Below are positions 57,303 to 64,000 of a stretch of DNA of 64,000 nucleotides, piece by piece. Below the pieces are notes generated by a model that saw nothing but the letters and a program-made list of their open reading frames with translations, was not told the DNA's origin and did not search any database. The stretch comes from Lacisediminihabitans profunda (GTDB lineage Bacteria; Actinomycetota; Actinomycetes; Actinomycetales; Microbacteriaceae). The first letter of the stretch is position 1. Each line of letters opens with the position of its first letter. The DNA lies in NCBI RefSeq assembly GCF_008040105.1, contig NZ_VRMG01000013.1, positions 18,535-82,534 of the forward strand, written 5' to 3'. A program made the position numbers and the translations under genes.

Positions 57303-58714
57303 CGTGCTCCGTTCGTTGCCAGGATGCCCGCATCCCGGGAGAGAAGGTCTGCCTCGGTCTCGCCGCGCACGATCACGCGCGCCTCGCCGTCGCGCACGGC
57401 GACGACAGGCGGCCGGCCCAGGTAGTTGTAGTTGCTGGCCATCGACCAGCAGTACGCGCCGGTCGCCGGCACGGCCACGAGGTCGCCCGGACGCACGTCA
57501 CCGGGCAGGTAGTCGTCGCGCACGACGATGTCGCCGCTCTCGCAGTGCTTTCCGGCGATGCGCACGAGCGCGGGGTCGGCGGTCGAACTGCGGCCGGCCA
57601 GTCGCACCGAGTAGTCGGCAGTATAGAGCGCGGGCCGGATGTTGTCGCTCATGCCACCGTCGACGCTCACGTAGCGCCGGATCACTGGTGCCGTTCCGTC
57701 CCCGGAGACGAGCACGTCCTTCACCGTGCCGACCTCGTACAGGGTGAGGGTGGACGGCCCGACGATCGCCCGCCCCGGCTCGATGGCCACGAGCGGCACC
57801 GGGATGCCGAGCCTCGCGCACTCGCCGGCCACGATGTCGGCAAAGGTCGCGGCGATCTCGTCGAGGGGCAGCGCGGTCTCGGCGCTCGTGTAGGCGATGC
57901 CGAATCCGCCGCCGAGGTTGAGTTCGGGCACCGGGCCGCCCTCGAGCAGGCTGGCCTGCAGCGCGAGCAGGCGCCTGGCGGCCTCGGCGAAGCCGTCGGA
58001 CTCGAAGATCTGCGAGCCGATGTGCGAGTGCAGGCCGAGGAAGTCGAGCGAGGAGTGCGACCGGATCGCGGCGACGGCACCCGCTGCGTCGGCGAGCGCG
58101 ATGCCGAACTTCTGGTCCTCCCGCGCGGTGGCCAGGTACTCGTGGGTGTGGGCGTGGACTCCGCTGTTGAGGCGCACCCGAACCGGCTGCACTCGGGAAT
58201 GGCGAGCCGCGGCATCCGCGACCCGCTCGATCTCGATGTCGCTGTCGATCACGATCACGCCGACCCCGCAGGCCACGGCCCGGTCGATCTCGGCGACCGA
58301 CTTGTTGTTGCCGTGGAAACCGAGCCTGGCCGGGTCGACACCGGCGGCGAGGGCGACGGCGAGCTCACCACCGCTGCAAACGTCGATGTACAGACCGGCG
58401 TCGCTCACCCAGCGGGCGACCTCCGTGGAGAGGAACGCCTTTCCCGCGTAGTACACCTTCGCCGCCGACCCGATGCGGGCGAACTCCCGGTCGAGCGACT
58501 CGCGAACGAGCACGGCCCTCGACCTCACATCAGCCTCGTCGACCACGAACAGCGGCGTGCCGAAGCGGGCGGCGAGATCGGACACCGCGACGCCGGCGAC
58601 CTCGATCTCCCCCGACGCCGAGCGGGCGGTGCCGTGCGACCAGAGGCCGGGGGCGAGCGCGTTGGCGTCGACCGGATGAGCGAGCCACGATGGGGCAAGC
58701 GGATTGACTGTCAC
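57299..58714 (-). CDS. lysA: Diaminopimelate decarboxylase
   Basis: Last step of lysine synthesis, PLP enzyme, 471 residues. The PLP Lys is in YYAGKAFLS, with HSHIGSQIF, the Gly-rich LNLGGGFGIAY, EPGRAIVG and the catalytic Cys in KHCESGDIV. The GTG at 58714 has GAGG seven bases upstream. It precedes hom; no lysine riboswitch is seen in the 78-base gap before it. Confidence 0.96.
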   Translation of the reverse strand: MTVNPLAPSWLAHPVDANALAPGLWSHGTARSASGEIEVAGVAVSDLAARFGTPLFVVDEADVRSRAVLVRESLDREFARIGSAAKVYYAGKAFLSTEVARWVSDAGLYIDVCSGGELAVALAAGVDPARLGFHGNNKSVAEIDRAVACGVGVIVIDSDIEIERVADAAARHSRVQPVRVRLNSGVHAHTHEYLATAREDQKFGIALADAAGAVAAIRSHSSLDFLGLHSHIGSQIFESDGFAEAARRLLALQASLLEGGPVPELNLGGGFGIAYTSAETALPLDEIAATFADIVAGECARLGIPVPLVAIEPGRAIVGPSTLTLYEVGTVKDVLVSGDGTAPVIRRYVSVDGGMSDNIRPALYTADYSVRLAGRSSTADPALVRIAGKHCESGDIVVRDDYLPGDVRPGDLVAVPATGAYCWSMASNYNYLGRPPVVAVRDGEARVIVRGETEADLLSRDAGILATNGAR

Positions 58715-58792
58715 TGGGAAACCTCGGGGCTGGCCGGCGGGAAGATGGGGCGAGCGCGCCGGAGCGGGTGGATGCAAGCCCCCTGAATCCTA

Positions 58793-59611
58793 TTACTTGG
58801 AGGCACACACGCCCTTTGTCGCGAACAGGTCGCTGTTCAGGGTGACGGTGTCGGCCGACACGGCCAGGGCCACCTTCGAGCCACTCACCGTCACCGCATC
58901 GAGCACAAGCGACTTGGGCAGGAATTGCGCGACGCAGATCTTCTGCGTGCTGAGGAGTCTGTCGGCGAGCGAGCCGAAGGTCTTGCGCAGGTCGGCCGGG
59001 GAGAGGGTCTGGCCGTTGAACGTCACCGACTTCGGCGTGAGCGCGAGTTCCCCGCCGACCGCCGACGGGGCGACGGCCACCGTCACGGGGAGGCCGATGC
59101 CGAGCACCGTGATCGTGGTGGCGAGGGCGATCGCCCCCGAGTGCACCGTGAGGGAGTTGACCGGGATGCCGGAGACCGTGCCGACGAGAGTCTTCAGCTG
59201 GGTCTCGTCCACCGTGAACTCGAGCGTCGCGTGATCGATGGGCTTGCTCTGGTCGATCGGGATGCCGGTGGCCGTGAGCGTGGCGTCGCCGGTGAGCGCC
59301 CCCACCGTGAGCCCCTTCGACGAGACATCGACTCGCTCAAGCTTGCCGGCCAGCAGCTGCAGCAGCACGGATGCCCCGCCGACCCTGGCGTCGACCGGCG
59401 TGCTCGCCGGAATGGAGAGCGACGACCGCACCTTGTTCTCGATGAGCGTGCCGGCATAGGACCGCGCCACACCGTCGACGACGACCGCCGCGACGACGAG
59501 AACCACGAGGATCGCGGCGAGCACGCTCCAGAGCAGCACGCCGCGACGGCGTTTGCGGGGGGCCGCCGCCTCGGGAGGCAACGGGAGGGGCGCCGTGGAC
59601 TGGTCGCGCAC
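58793..59611 (-). CDS. DUF2993 (LmeA-like) membrane-anchored protein
   Basis: 272 residues. A basic patch (PRKRRRG) and one membrane helix (about 25-50) lead into an outer domain of the DUF2993 type, whose mycobacterial member LmeA acts in lipomannan maturation. Two Cys (KICVAQF and the C-terminal GVCASK) could form a disulfide. The GTG at 59611 overlaps the argS stop by one base (TAGTG). A lipid-binding envelope role is inferred. Confidence 0.85.
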   Translation of the reverse strand: MRDQSTAPLPLPPEAAAPRKRRRGVLLWSVLAAILVVLVVAAVVVDGVARSYAGTLIENKVRSSLSIPASTPVDARVGGASVLLQLLAGKLERVDVSSKGLTVGALTGDATLTATGIPIDQSKPIDHATLEFTVDETQLKTLVGTVSGIPVNSLTVHSGAIALATTITVLGIGLPVTVAVAPSAVGGELALTPKSVTFNGQTLSPADLRKTFGSLADRLLSTQKICVAQFLPKSLVLDAVTVSGSKVALAVSADTVTLNSDLFATKGVCASK

Positions 59612-61272
59612 TACATCCGCTCCGGCGCGCTCACGCCGAGCAGGCCGAGCGCATTGCGCAGCACCGTGCCGGTCGCGTCGTTGAGCCAGAGGCGGGTGCG
59701 GTGCAGGTCGGTGACCGGCTCATCCCCGAGCGGGGTGACCCGGCAGTTGTCGTACCAGCGGTGGTACGCGCCGGCCAGCTCCTCCGCGTAGCGAGCGACG
59801 CGGTGCGGCTCGCGCAGTTCCGCCGCCTGGCGAACCACCCGCGGAAACTCGGCGAGCACACCGAGCAGCTCGCTCTCGGTGTCGTGGTCGAGGAGGGAGG
59901 CGTCGAATGCCGTGCGTTCGACGCCGCTCGCCGCCGCGTTCCTCGCGACCGAGCGGGTGCGCGCATGGGCGTACTGCACGTAGAAGACGGGGTTGTCGTT
60001 GGTGCGCCGGGTGAGCAGGTCCAGGTCGACGTCGAGCTGCGAGTCGCTCGACGAGCGCACGAGCGCGTACCGCGCCGCGTCCACGCCGACGGCCTCCACC
60101 AGATCCTCCAGCACCACGACCGTTCCGGCGCGCTTGCTCATCCGCTGCGGCGTGCCGTCCTTGAGCAGGTTGACCATCTGGCCGATCAGAATCTCCAGGT
60201 TGACCCGCGGCACGTCACCGAACGCCGAAGTCATGGCCATCAGCCGCTTCACGTAGCCGTGGTGGTCGGCTCCGAGCATGATGAAGTTGCGCTCGAAGCC
60301 GCGCTCACGCTTGTTCAGGTAGTAGGCGAGGTCGCCGGAGATGTAGGCGGCGTCCCCGTCGCTCTTGATCACCACGCGGTCCTTGTCGTCGCCGAACTCC
60401 GTCGTGCGCAACCAGGTGGCGCCATCCGCCTCGTAGATGTGCCCGAGGTCCCTCAGTCGGGCGATCGCGCGCTCGACGTCGCCGCCCTCGTGCAGGAGGT
60501 TCTCGTGGAAGTAGACGTCGAAGTCGACGCCGAAGTCGTGAAGGCTCTGCTTGATGTCGCCGAACATCAGGTCGACTCCGGCGGCCCGGAATGCCTCCTG
60601 CAGTTCGTCCCTGGACAGGGCGGAGAGGTCGCCCGGGTAGCCCGCCACGACCCGGTCGACGATGTCGGAGATGTACTGGCCGCCGTAGCCGTCTTCCGGG
60701 GTCGGCTCGCCGAGGTAGCTCGCAACCAGGCTGCGGGCGAACCGGTCGATCTGGGTGCCGTGATCGTTGAAGTAGTACTCGCGGGTGACGATGCCGCCCT
60801 CGGCCTTGAAGATTCTGGCCAAGCTGTCGCCCACGGCGGCCCAGCGCACGCCGCCGAGGTGGATGGGTCCGGTGGGATTGGCCGAGACGAACTCGAGGTT
60901 GATCGTGACGCCCTCGTAGAGGTCGCCGTGTCCGTAGTCCTCGCCCTGCTCGACGATCGACTTGGCGAGCGCGCCGGCCGCCGCCGCATCCAGGCTGATG
61001 TTGATGAAGCCGGGGCCGGCGACGTCCACCGCCGAGACCCCCTCGATCGCGCGGATGCCGTCGGCGATCTCGGTGGCGAGCGCGCGCGGGTTGGTGCCGA
61101 GCTGTTTGGCCAGCTTCATGGCGATGTTCGATGACCAGTCGCCGTGCTCCCGGTTCTTGGGACGCTCCAGCAGCACGTCGTCGACGGTGAGCGCGGCCGT
61201 GACGTCGCCGCGTCGCTCGAGAGCGCCCTCGACGATGGCGAGCAGGTTGGCGGAGAGTTCGGCTGGGGTCAC
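59611..61272 (-). CDS. argS: Arginyl-tRNA synthetase
   Basis: 553 residues, class I. It has an N-terminal Add1 domain, the HIGH-equivalent [15 protein letters not shown], and the MSK signature [11 protein letters not shown], with the anticodon-binding helical C-terminus. The start is uncertain: GTG at 61272 ([11 protein letters not shown]) fits the usual family N-terminus and lies eight bases after a TAGAAT box, implying leaderless. ATG at 61278 is only two bases after that box. It begins the argS-lysA-hom operon. Confidence 0.93.
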   Translation of the reverse strand: MTPAELSANLLAIVEGALERRGDVTAALTVDDVLLERPKNREHGDWSSNIAMKLAKQLGTNPRALATEIADGIRAIEGVSAVDVAGPGFINISLDAAAAGALAKSIVEQGEDYGHGDLYEGVTINLEFVSANPTGPIHLGGVRWAAVGDSLARIFKAEGGIVTREYYFNDHGTQIDRFARSLVASYLGEPTPEDGYGGQYISDIVDRVVAGYPGDLSALSRDELQEAFRAAGVDLMFGDIKQSLHDFGVDFDVYFHENLLHEGGDVERAIARLRDLGHIYEADGATWLRTTEFGDDKDRVVIKSDGDAAYISGDLAYYLNKRERGFERNFIMLGADHHGYVKRLMAMTSAFGDVPRVNLEILIGQMVNLLKDGTPQRMSKRAGTVVVLEDLVEAVGVDAARYALVRSSSDSQLDVDLDLLTRRTNDNPVFYVQYAHARTRSVARNAAASGVERTAFDASLLDHDTESELLGVLAEFPRVVRQAAELREPHRVARYAEELAGAYHRWYDNCRVTPLGDEPVTDLHRTRLWLNDATGTVLRNALGLLGVSAPERM

Positions 61273-61366
61273 GAGCATCGATTCTATCCGGGCTTGCTGG
61301 CGCGTCCGGCTGGCGTCGCCCTCACCGTCGGCGAAGATGGGTTCAGAGACTTTCAGGGGGTCCACC

Positions 61367-62002
61367 ATGTTTTCCACTTCGGCCGCACGCCGTCGGCTCG
61401 TCGCGCTCGCGAGCATCGCCATCGTCGTCGGCGGCCTCACGGCGTGCGTCGGCACGCCGAAGCCCTCCGGGTCGAGCTCCTCCCCCAGCGCCAGCGCCTC
61501 GGACTCGCCGACCCCGACCCCGGCGGGCACGCCCGCCTCGCCGAGCCCGACCCCCACCACCGGCACCCCCGCGCAGGCGGTCAGCATTGGCTGCAACACG
61601 CTCGTCTCGGCCCAGACGATGTACGACTTCAACCCCAACTTCGGGCTCGACGCGAGCTTCAAGCCGGCCGGCGGCACGCCGGCGGCGACGGCCATCGCGG
61701 CGAAGGGCGTCGCGTGCGACTGGACAAACCAGACCAGCGGCGACAAGGTCACCATCGCCGTCGCGCGCCCCGGTTCGGCCGCGCTCGCGGGACTCAAGAC
61801 CAGTGCCGCGGCCGGTACCCCGGTGGCAGGCATCGGCGAATCCGCCTACTTCTCCTCGAGCGGCGGCGCCGGCCGTCTCGATGTGTTCACCGGCACCTAT
61901 TGGCTCGTGGCCACATCCGTCTTCTTCGGGAGCGCGGCGGACTTCGGCAGCGGGGCGGACGCCCGCACCCTCGTGGCCTCCGCGGTCGCGCAGCTGCGCT
62001 AG
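61367..62002 (+). CDS. Secreted lipoprotein of unknown function
   Basis: 211 residues. A signal peptide with basic start ([10 protein letters not shown]) ends in the lipobox GLTAC, followed by a long Ser/Pro/Thr linker (to about 65) and a small outer domain with two Cys (GCNTLV and ACDW). It is divergent from argS. AGGGGG lies six bases before the ATG. It overlaps the convergent transglutaminase gene by four bases. Resemblance to DUF3558-type lipoproteins is weak. Confidence 0.8.
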   Translation: MFSTSAARRRLVALASIAIVVGGLTACVGTPKPSGSSSSPSASASDSPTPTPAGTPASPSPTPTTGTPAQAVSIGCNTLVSAQTMYDFNPNFGLDASFKPAGGTPAATAIAAKGVACDWTNQTSGDKVTIAVARPGSAALAGLKTSAAAGTPVAGIGESAYFSSSGGAGRLDVFTGTYWLVATSVFFGSAADFGSGADARTLVASAVAQLR

Positions 62003-62793
62003 CGGATCTCGGCGAGCCGCAGAGGGTCGTCGATCGGCAGCACGTCGGCGATGGCGAGCACCGTCAACTCACGCAGCGTGAGATTGGCCCAGTGGTTGGT
62101 GAGAAACGCGATGTCGGCGGCGTCGCGGCCGGTGGAGATCCGCACGAGGCTCTGCCTCGGGGCGAGCCCCGTCGCGTCCACGGCGTGCCACTGGCCGTCG
62201 ATGAACGCCTCGGCCACGGCGTGGAAGTCCATCGGGCTGAGCCCCGGCGCGTAGACGGCCACCATGCGGGCCGGCACGTCGAGCGCGCGCAGCAGCGCGA
62301 TCACCAGGTGGGCGTAGTCGCGGCAGACGCCCTGGCGGGCCAGGAGCGTGCCGACCGCGCCATCCGTCACCCGGCTCGAGCCTGGCACGTAGTACAGCCG
62401 TTCCTGCACCCACGCGCCCACCGCCGCGAGGAGTTCGAAACCCTGGATGCCGGCGAACTCGGAGCGCGCCGTCGGCAGCAGGGTGTCCGACTCGCAATAC
62501 CGGCTCGGGCGCAGGTAGATGATGCGGTCGAGCTCGTCGATCGCCGCCGGCTCGGCCTGACCGACAACCTCGGCCGAGTACTCGATGGTCATCCGGCCGG
62601 CGTCGCTCTGCAGGGTGTGCAGCCGCGAACCATGCCGGTCCACGACCTCCTGGGGCTCGATCGGAGTGCCGTTCAGTGCTATCGACAGCCGCTCACTGCT
62701 GAGCTCGCCGCCGTGCGCCACGGCGAGGCTCAGTACCAGGTCGGCGCGGCCGGAAATGTCGAGTTCGAGTCGGGCGGAGACGTTGCGCAGCAT
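61999..62793 (-). CDS. Transglutaminase-like cysteine protein with intact catalytic triad
   Basis: 264 residues, cytoplasmic or peripheral, no membrane segment. An N-terminal beta-sandwich (about 1-110) precedes the transglutaminase core: Cys in GVCRDYAHLV, His in MDFHAVAEAF, Asp in WHAVDATG. All three are present, unlike the membrane homologue at 8625-10946. The ATG at 62793 has GGAGG eight bases upstream. Peptidase or amidase activity is likely; the substrate is unknown. Confidence 0.87.
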   Translation of the reverse strand: MLRNVSARLELDISGRADLVLSLAVAHGGELSSERLSIALNGTPIEPQEVVDRHGSRLHTLQSDAGRMTIEYSAEVVGQAEPAAIDELDRIIYLRPSRYCESDTLLPTARSEFAGIQGFELLAAVGAWVQERLYYVPGSSRVTDGAVGTLLARQGVCRDYAHLVIALLRALDVPARMVAVYAPGLSPMDFHAVAEAFIDGQWHAVDATGLAPRQSLVRISTGRDAADIAFLTNHWANLTLRELTVLAIADVLPIDDPLRLAEIR

Positions 62794-62863
62794 CCGTCGA
62801 TCCTCCCATGCCGGCGTTTCCTGGCCGTGCATGCCGCTCGCCACACCGGGTCGGCGCGCCGGC

Positions 62864-63523
62864 CTACGGCCAGAGCAGCTCGCGCGCCCAGCCCTCGCCC
62901 TGCCGGGTGTACCGCAGGCGGATCTGGTCGCGGTCGCGGGTGGCCTGCCAGAACTCGATCGCAACCGGGCGCAGACGGAAGGCAGTCCACCCTTCCGGCA
63001 CGAATTCCGGATCCGTCTCGATCGCCCGACGCGACTTCGCCACCGCCGTGTCGAACTCCCCCAGTCCCGGCAGCACGTCGCTCTGGTTGCCCGCCGACGC
63101 GACGACCCGTGCGTTCGGGCTGCGCTGCAGAAAGTCCGACTCGCTGAGCGCGCGCGGGCCGGCCTCGGCATCCCCGGTCACCCGCACCTGCCTCCCCTGC
63201 TCGCGCCAGTAGAAGAGCAGCGCGGCGCGCGGATTGGCGGCGAGCTCCCTCCCCTTCTGGCTGGTCGACATCGTGGCGAACCACAAGGCGTCCGCATCCA
63301 GATCCTTGAGCAGGAGGGTGCGAGCGGATGGCGCCCCCTCGCCGCCCACGGTCGCGATCGCCATCGCGTGCGGCTGCGACACTCCCGACTCGATGGCCAA
63401 ATCGAGCCATTCCGAAAACAGGGCAAGCGGATTCTCGGGGACGGCATCCGGGGCAAACGCGGGCAGTTCGCCGCCAAACACGCGAAGCCCGCGCAGCCGA
63501 TCGCGCCAGGATTCGTCGGTCAT
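62864..63523 (-). CDS. pdxH: Pyridoxamine 5'-phosphate oxidase
   Basis: FMN enzyme oxidising pyridoxamine/pyridoxine phosphate to PLP, 219 residues. It has AMAIATVGGEGAPSARTLLLKDLD, FYWREQGRQVRVTGDAE and the C-terminal WTAFRLRPVAIEFWQ...RLRYTR...W, all standard. The ATG at 63523 sits exactly seven bases after a TATGCT box, so it appears leaderless; the in-frame extension upstream would run into the tRNA gene. Confidence 0.93.
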   Translation of the reverse strand: MTDESWRDRLRGLRVFGGELPAFAPDAVPENPLALFSEWLDLAIESGVSQPHAMAIATVGGEGAPSARTLLLKDLDADALWFATMSTSQKGRELAANPRAALLFYWREQGRQVRVTGDAEAGPRALSESDFLQRSPNARVVASAGNQSDVLPGLGEFDTAVAKSRRAIETDPEFVPEGWTAFRLRPVAIEFWQATRDRDQIRLRYTRQGEGWARELLWP

Positions 63524-63529
63524 GCTGCC

Positions 63530-63535
63530 AGCATA
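63530..63535 (-). promoter_or_regulatory. -10 box (TATGCT) of a leaderless pdxH promoter
   Basis: On the minus strand TATGCT is followed by six bases and the pdxH ATG, matching the spacing seen at the other leaderless promoters of this window. Confidence 0.5.
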
Positions 63536-63579
63536 CGTTCGCGTCCCCCGGCGGCTGGTAGCCTTGTCTCTTGACCCTG

Positions 63580-63651
63580 GCCCCCATAGCTCAGGGGATA
63601 GAGCACTGCCCTCCGGAGGCAGGGGCGGCAGTTCGAATCTGCCTGGGGGCA
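63580..63651 (+). tRNA. tRNA-Arg (anticodon CCG)
   Basis: The cloverleaf folds fully: acceptor GCCCCCA/TGGGGGC, D arm GCTC...GAGC, anticodon stem CTGCC/GGCAG with loop CTCCGGA (anticodon CCG, reading CGG), and T arm GGCAG-TTCGAAT-CTGCC. The discriminator is A and the 3' CCA is not fully encoded (CCT follows). Confidence 0.95.
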
Positions 63652-63816
63652 CCTCTGTCGTGTGCCAGGTCAGTTCGGATTTTGCCACCTAAATCGGACA
63701 AACCGACTTGCGCATGATTCTGCCGCGGTTCCGGAGCGCGCCCCTTGTCGCGATTGACGTACGCGGGAACCTATTGATAGAAGCAACACCTTCTTTTAGG
63801 TGGTCGTTTCATTGTT
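63652..63816 (+). other. Gap between tRNA-Arg and the transposase-like frame
   Basis: No credible gene is seen. CCACCTAAA (63685-63693) and TTTAGGTGG (63795-63803) form an inverted repeat, which may mark an element end or a regulatory site. Base composition is clearly less G/C-rich than the flanking genes. Confidence 0.4.
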
Positions 63817-64000
63817 TTGACGTCTTCGTCACCAGCAGCCCTGAGGTTCTTCGCGTCGATCAAGGACGGGCGGGGTCTCAAACCATCCGCCCGAGATGCC
63901 GGTATCGATAAAGAGGTCGGCTATCGGTGGCTTCGGGAGAAATATCTTCAGTCGAGGCGGAGTGGAATATCGGCTTCTGAAACGATCACCAAGTTAGGTT
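63817..64000 (+). mobile_element. N-terminal part of a probable transposase (cut by window edge)
   Basis: An open frame from a TTG at 63817 (MTSSSPAALRFFASIKDG) continues past the window. It contains a helix-turn-helix-like segment (LKPSARDAGIDKEVGYRWLREKYL) of the kind that begins IS30-like transposases. Codon use is less GC-biased than in neighbouring genes. The family is a guess because the DDE domain lies outside the window. Confidence 0.5.

Noticed and set aside
58715..58792. Possible lysine riboswitch before lysA
   Set aside because: The gap is only 78 bases and shows no riboswitch-like structure.

Overview
The window is chromosomal DNA of a high-GC actinobacterium, most likely of the family Microbacteriaceae. 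This rests on the strong G/C third-position bias, the many GTG starts, the gene order argS-lysA-hom-thrC-thrB-rho-prfA-prmC ... sua5-wecA-(membrane protein)-atpBEFHAGDC, the Asn/Gln/Arg-rich insertion in Rho, and several leaderless-type promoters. The species cannot be named from the sequence. Coding density is high; no gap without a gene exceeds about 250 bases.

Layout. 1-3387 (minus): a polyamine-type ABC importer potD-potA-potB-potC, with potC cut by the window edge. 3636-4751 (plus): alanine dehydrogenase. 4774-22352 (minus): a nine-gene block FHA, PP2C phosphatase, Ser/Thr kinase, 1963-residue Ig-like/FN3 surface protein, MoxR ATPase, DUF58, transglutaminase-like membrane protein, zinc-ribbon/FHA protein, FtsK/EccC-like ATPase. 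It matches the kinase-fn3-AAA-DUF58-transglutaminase (PFNA) cluster described in bifidobacteria, with a type VII-secretion-like ATPase at its end. 22388-27401: a putrescine catabolism module (aldehyde dehydrogenase, Lrp/AsnC regulator, class III aminotransferase, FAD amine oxidoreductase). 27483-28511: an unknown membrane-anchored HExxH protein. 28515-32820: a TetR-controlled heterodimeric ABC exporter. 32901-37989: oxidoreductases, two alkylation-repair genes (ogt, tag), and small housekeeping genes. 38003-47494 (minus): the ATP synthase operon preceded by wecA and sua5. 47599-49253 (plus): a three-gene island with two tandem HAD genes and a TPR-like protein. 49464-61272 (minus): prmC, prfA, rho, threonine/lysine biosynthesis, a DUF2993 protein and argS. 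61367-63523: a lipoprotein, an intact transglutaminase-like protein and a PNPOx-type oxidase. 63580-63651: tRNA-Arg(CCG), followed at the window edge by the start of a probable transposase.

How the genes work together. Polyamine uptake, transamination (probably with pyruvate as acceptor), aldehyde oxidation and alanine recycling by alanine dehydrogenase form one plausible pathway that flanks the kinase/FHA block. The kinase block looks like a cell-envelope system: a transmembrane kinase with an extracellular FN3-like domain, its phosphatase, two FHA readers carrying candidate phospho-threonine peptides, a MoxR/DUF58 chaperone pair, a transglutaminase-fold membrane protein that has lost its catalytic Cys and His, a giant membrane-anchored adhesin-like protein and a secretion-type ATPase.

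Most notable: the pseudo-transglutaminase and secretion-type ATPase in the PFNA-like cluster; an 85-86 bp palindromic element present twice (25884-25968 and 49315-49400); an HAD paralogue with a clean in-frame loss of its middle; four 17-residue repeats in Rho; and a probable CTG start for atpB.
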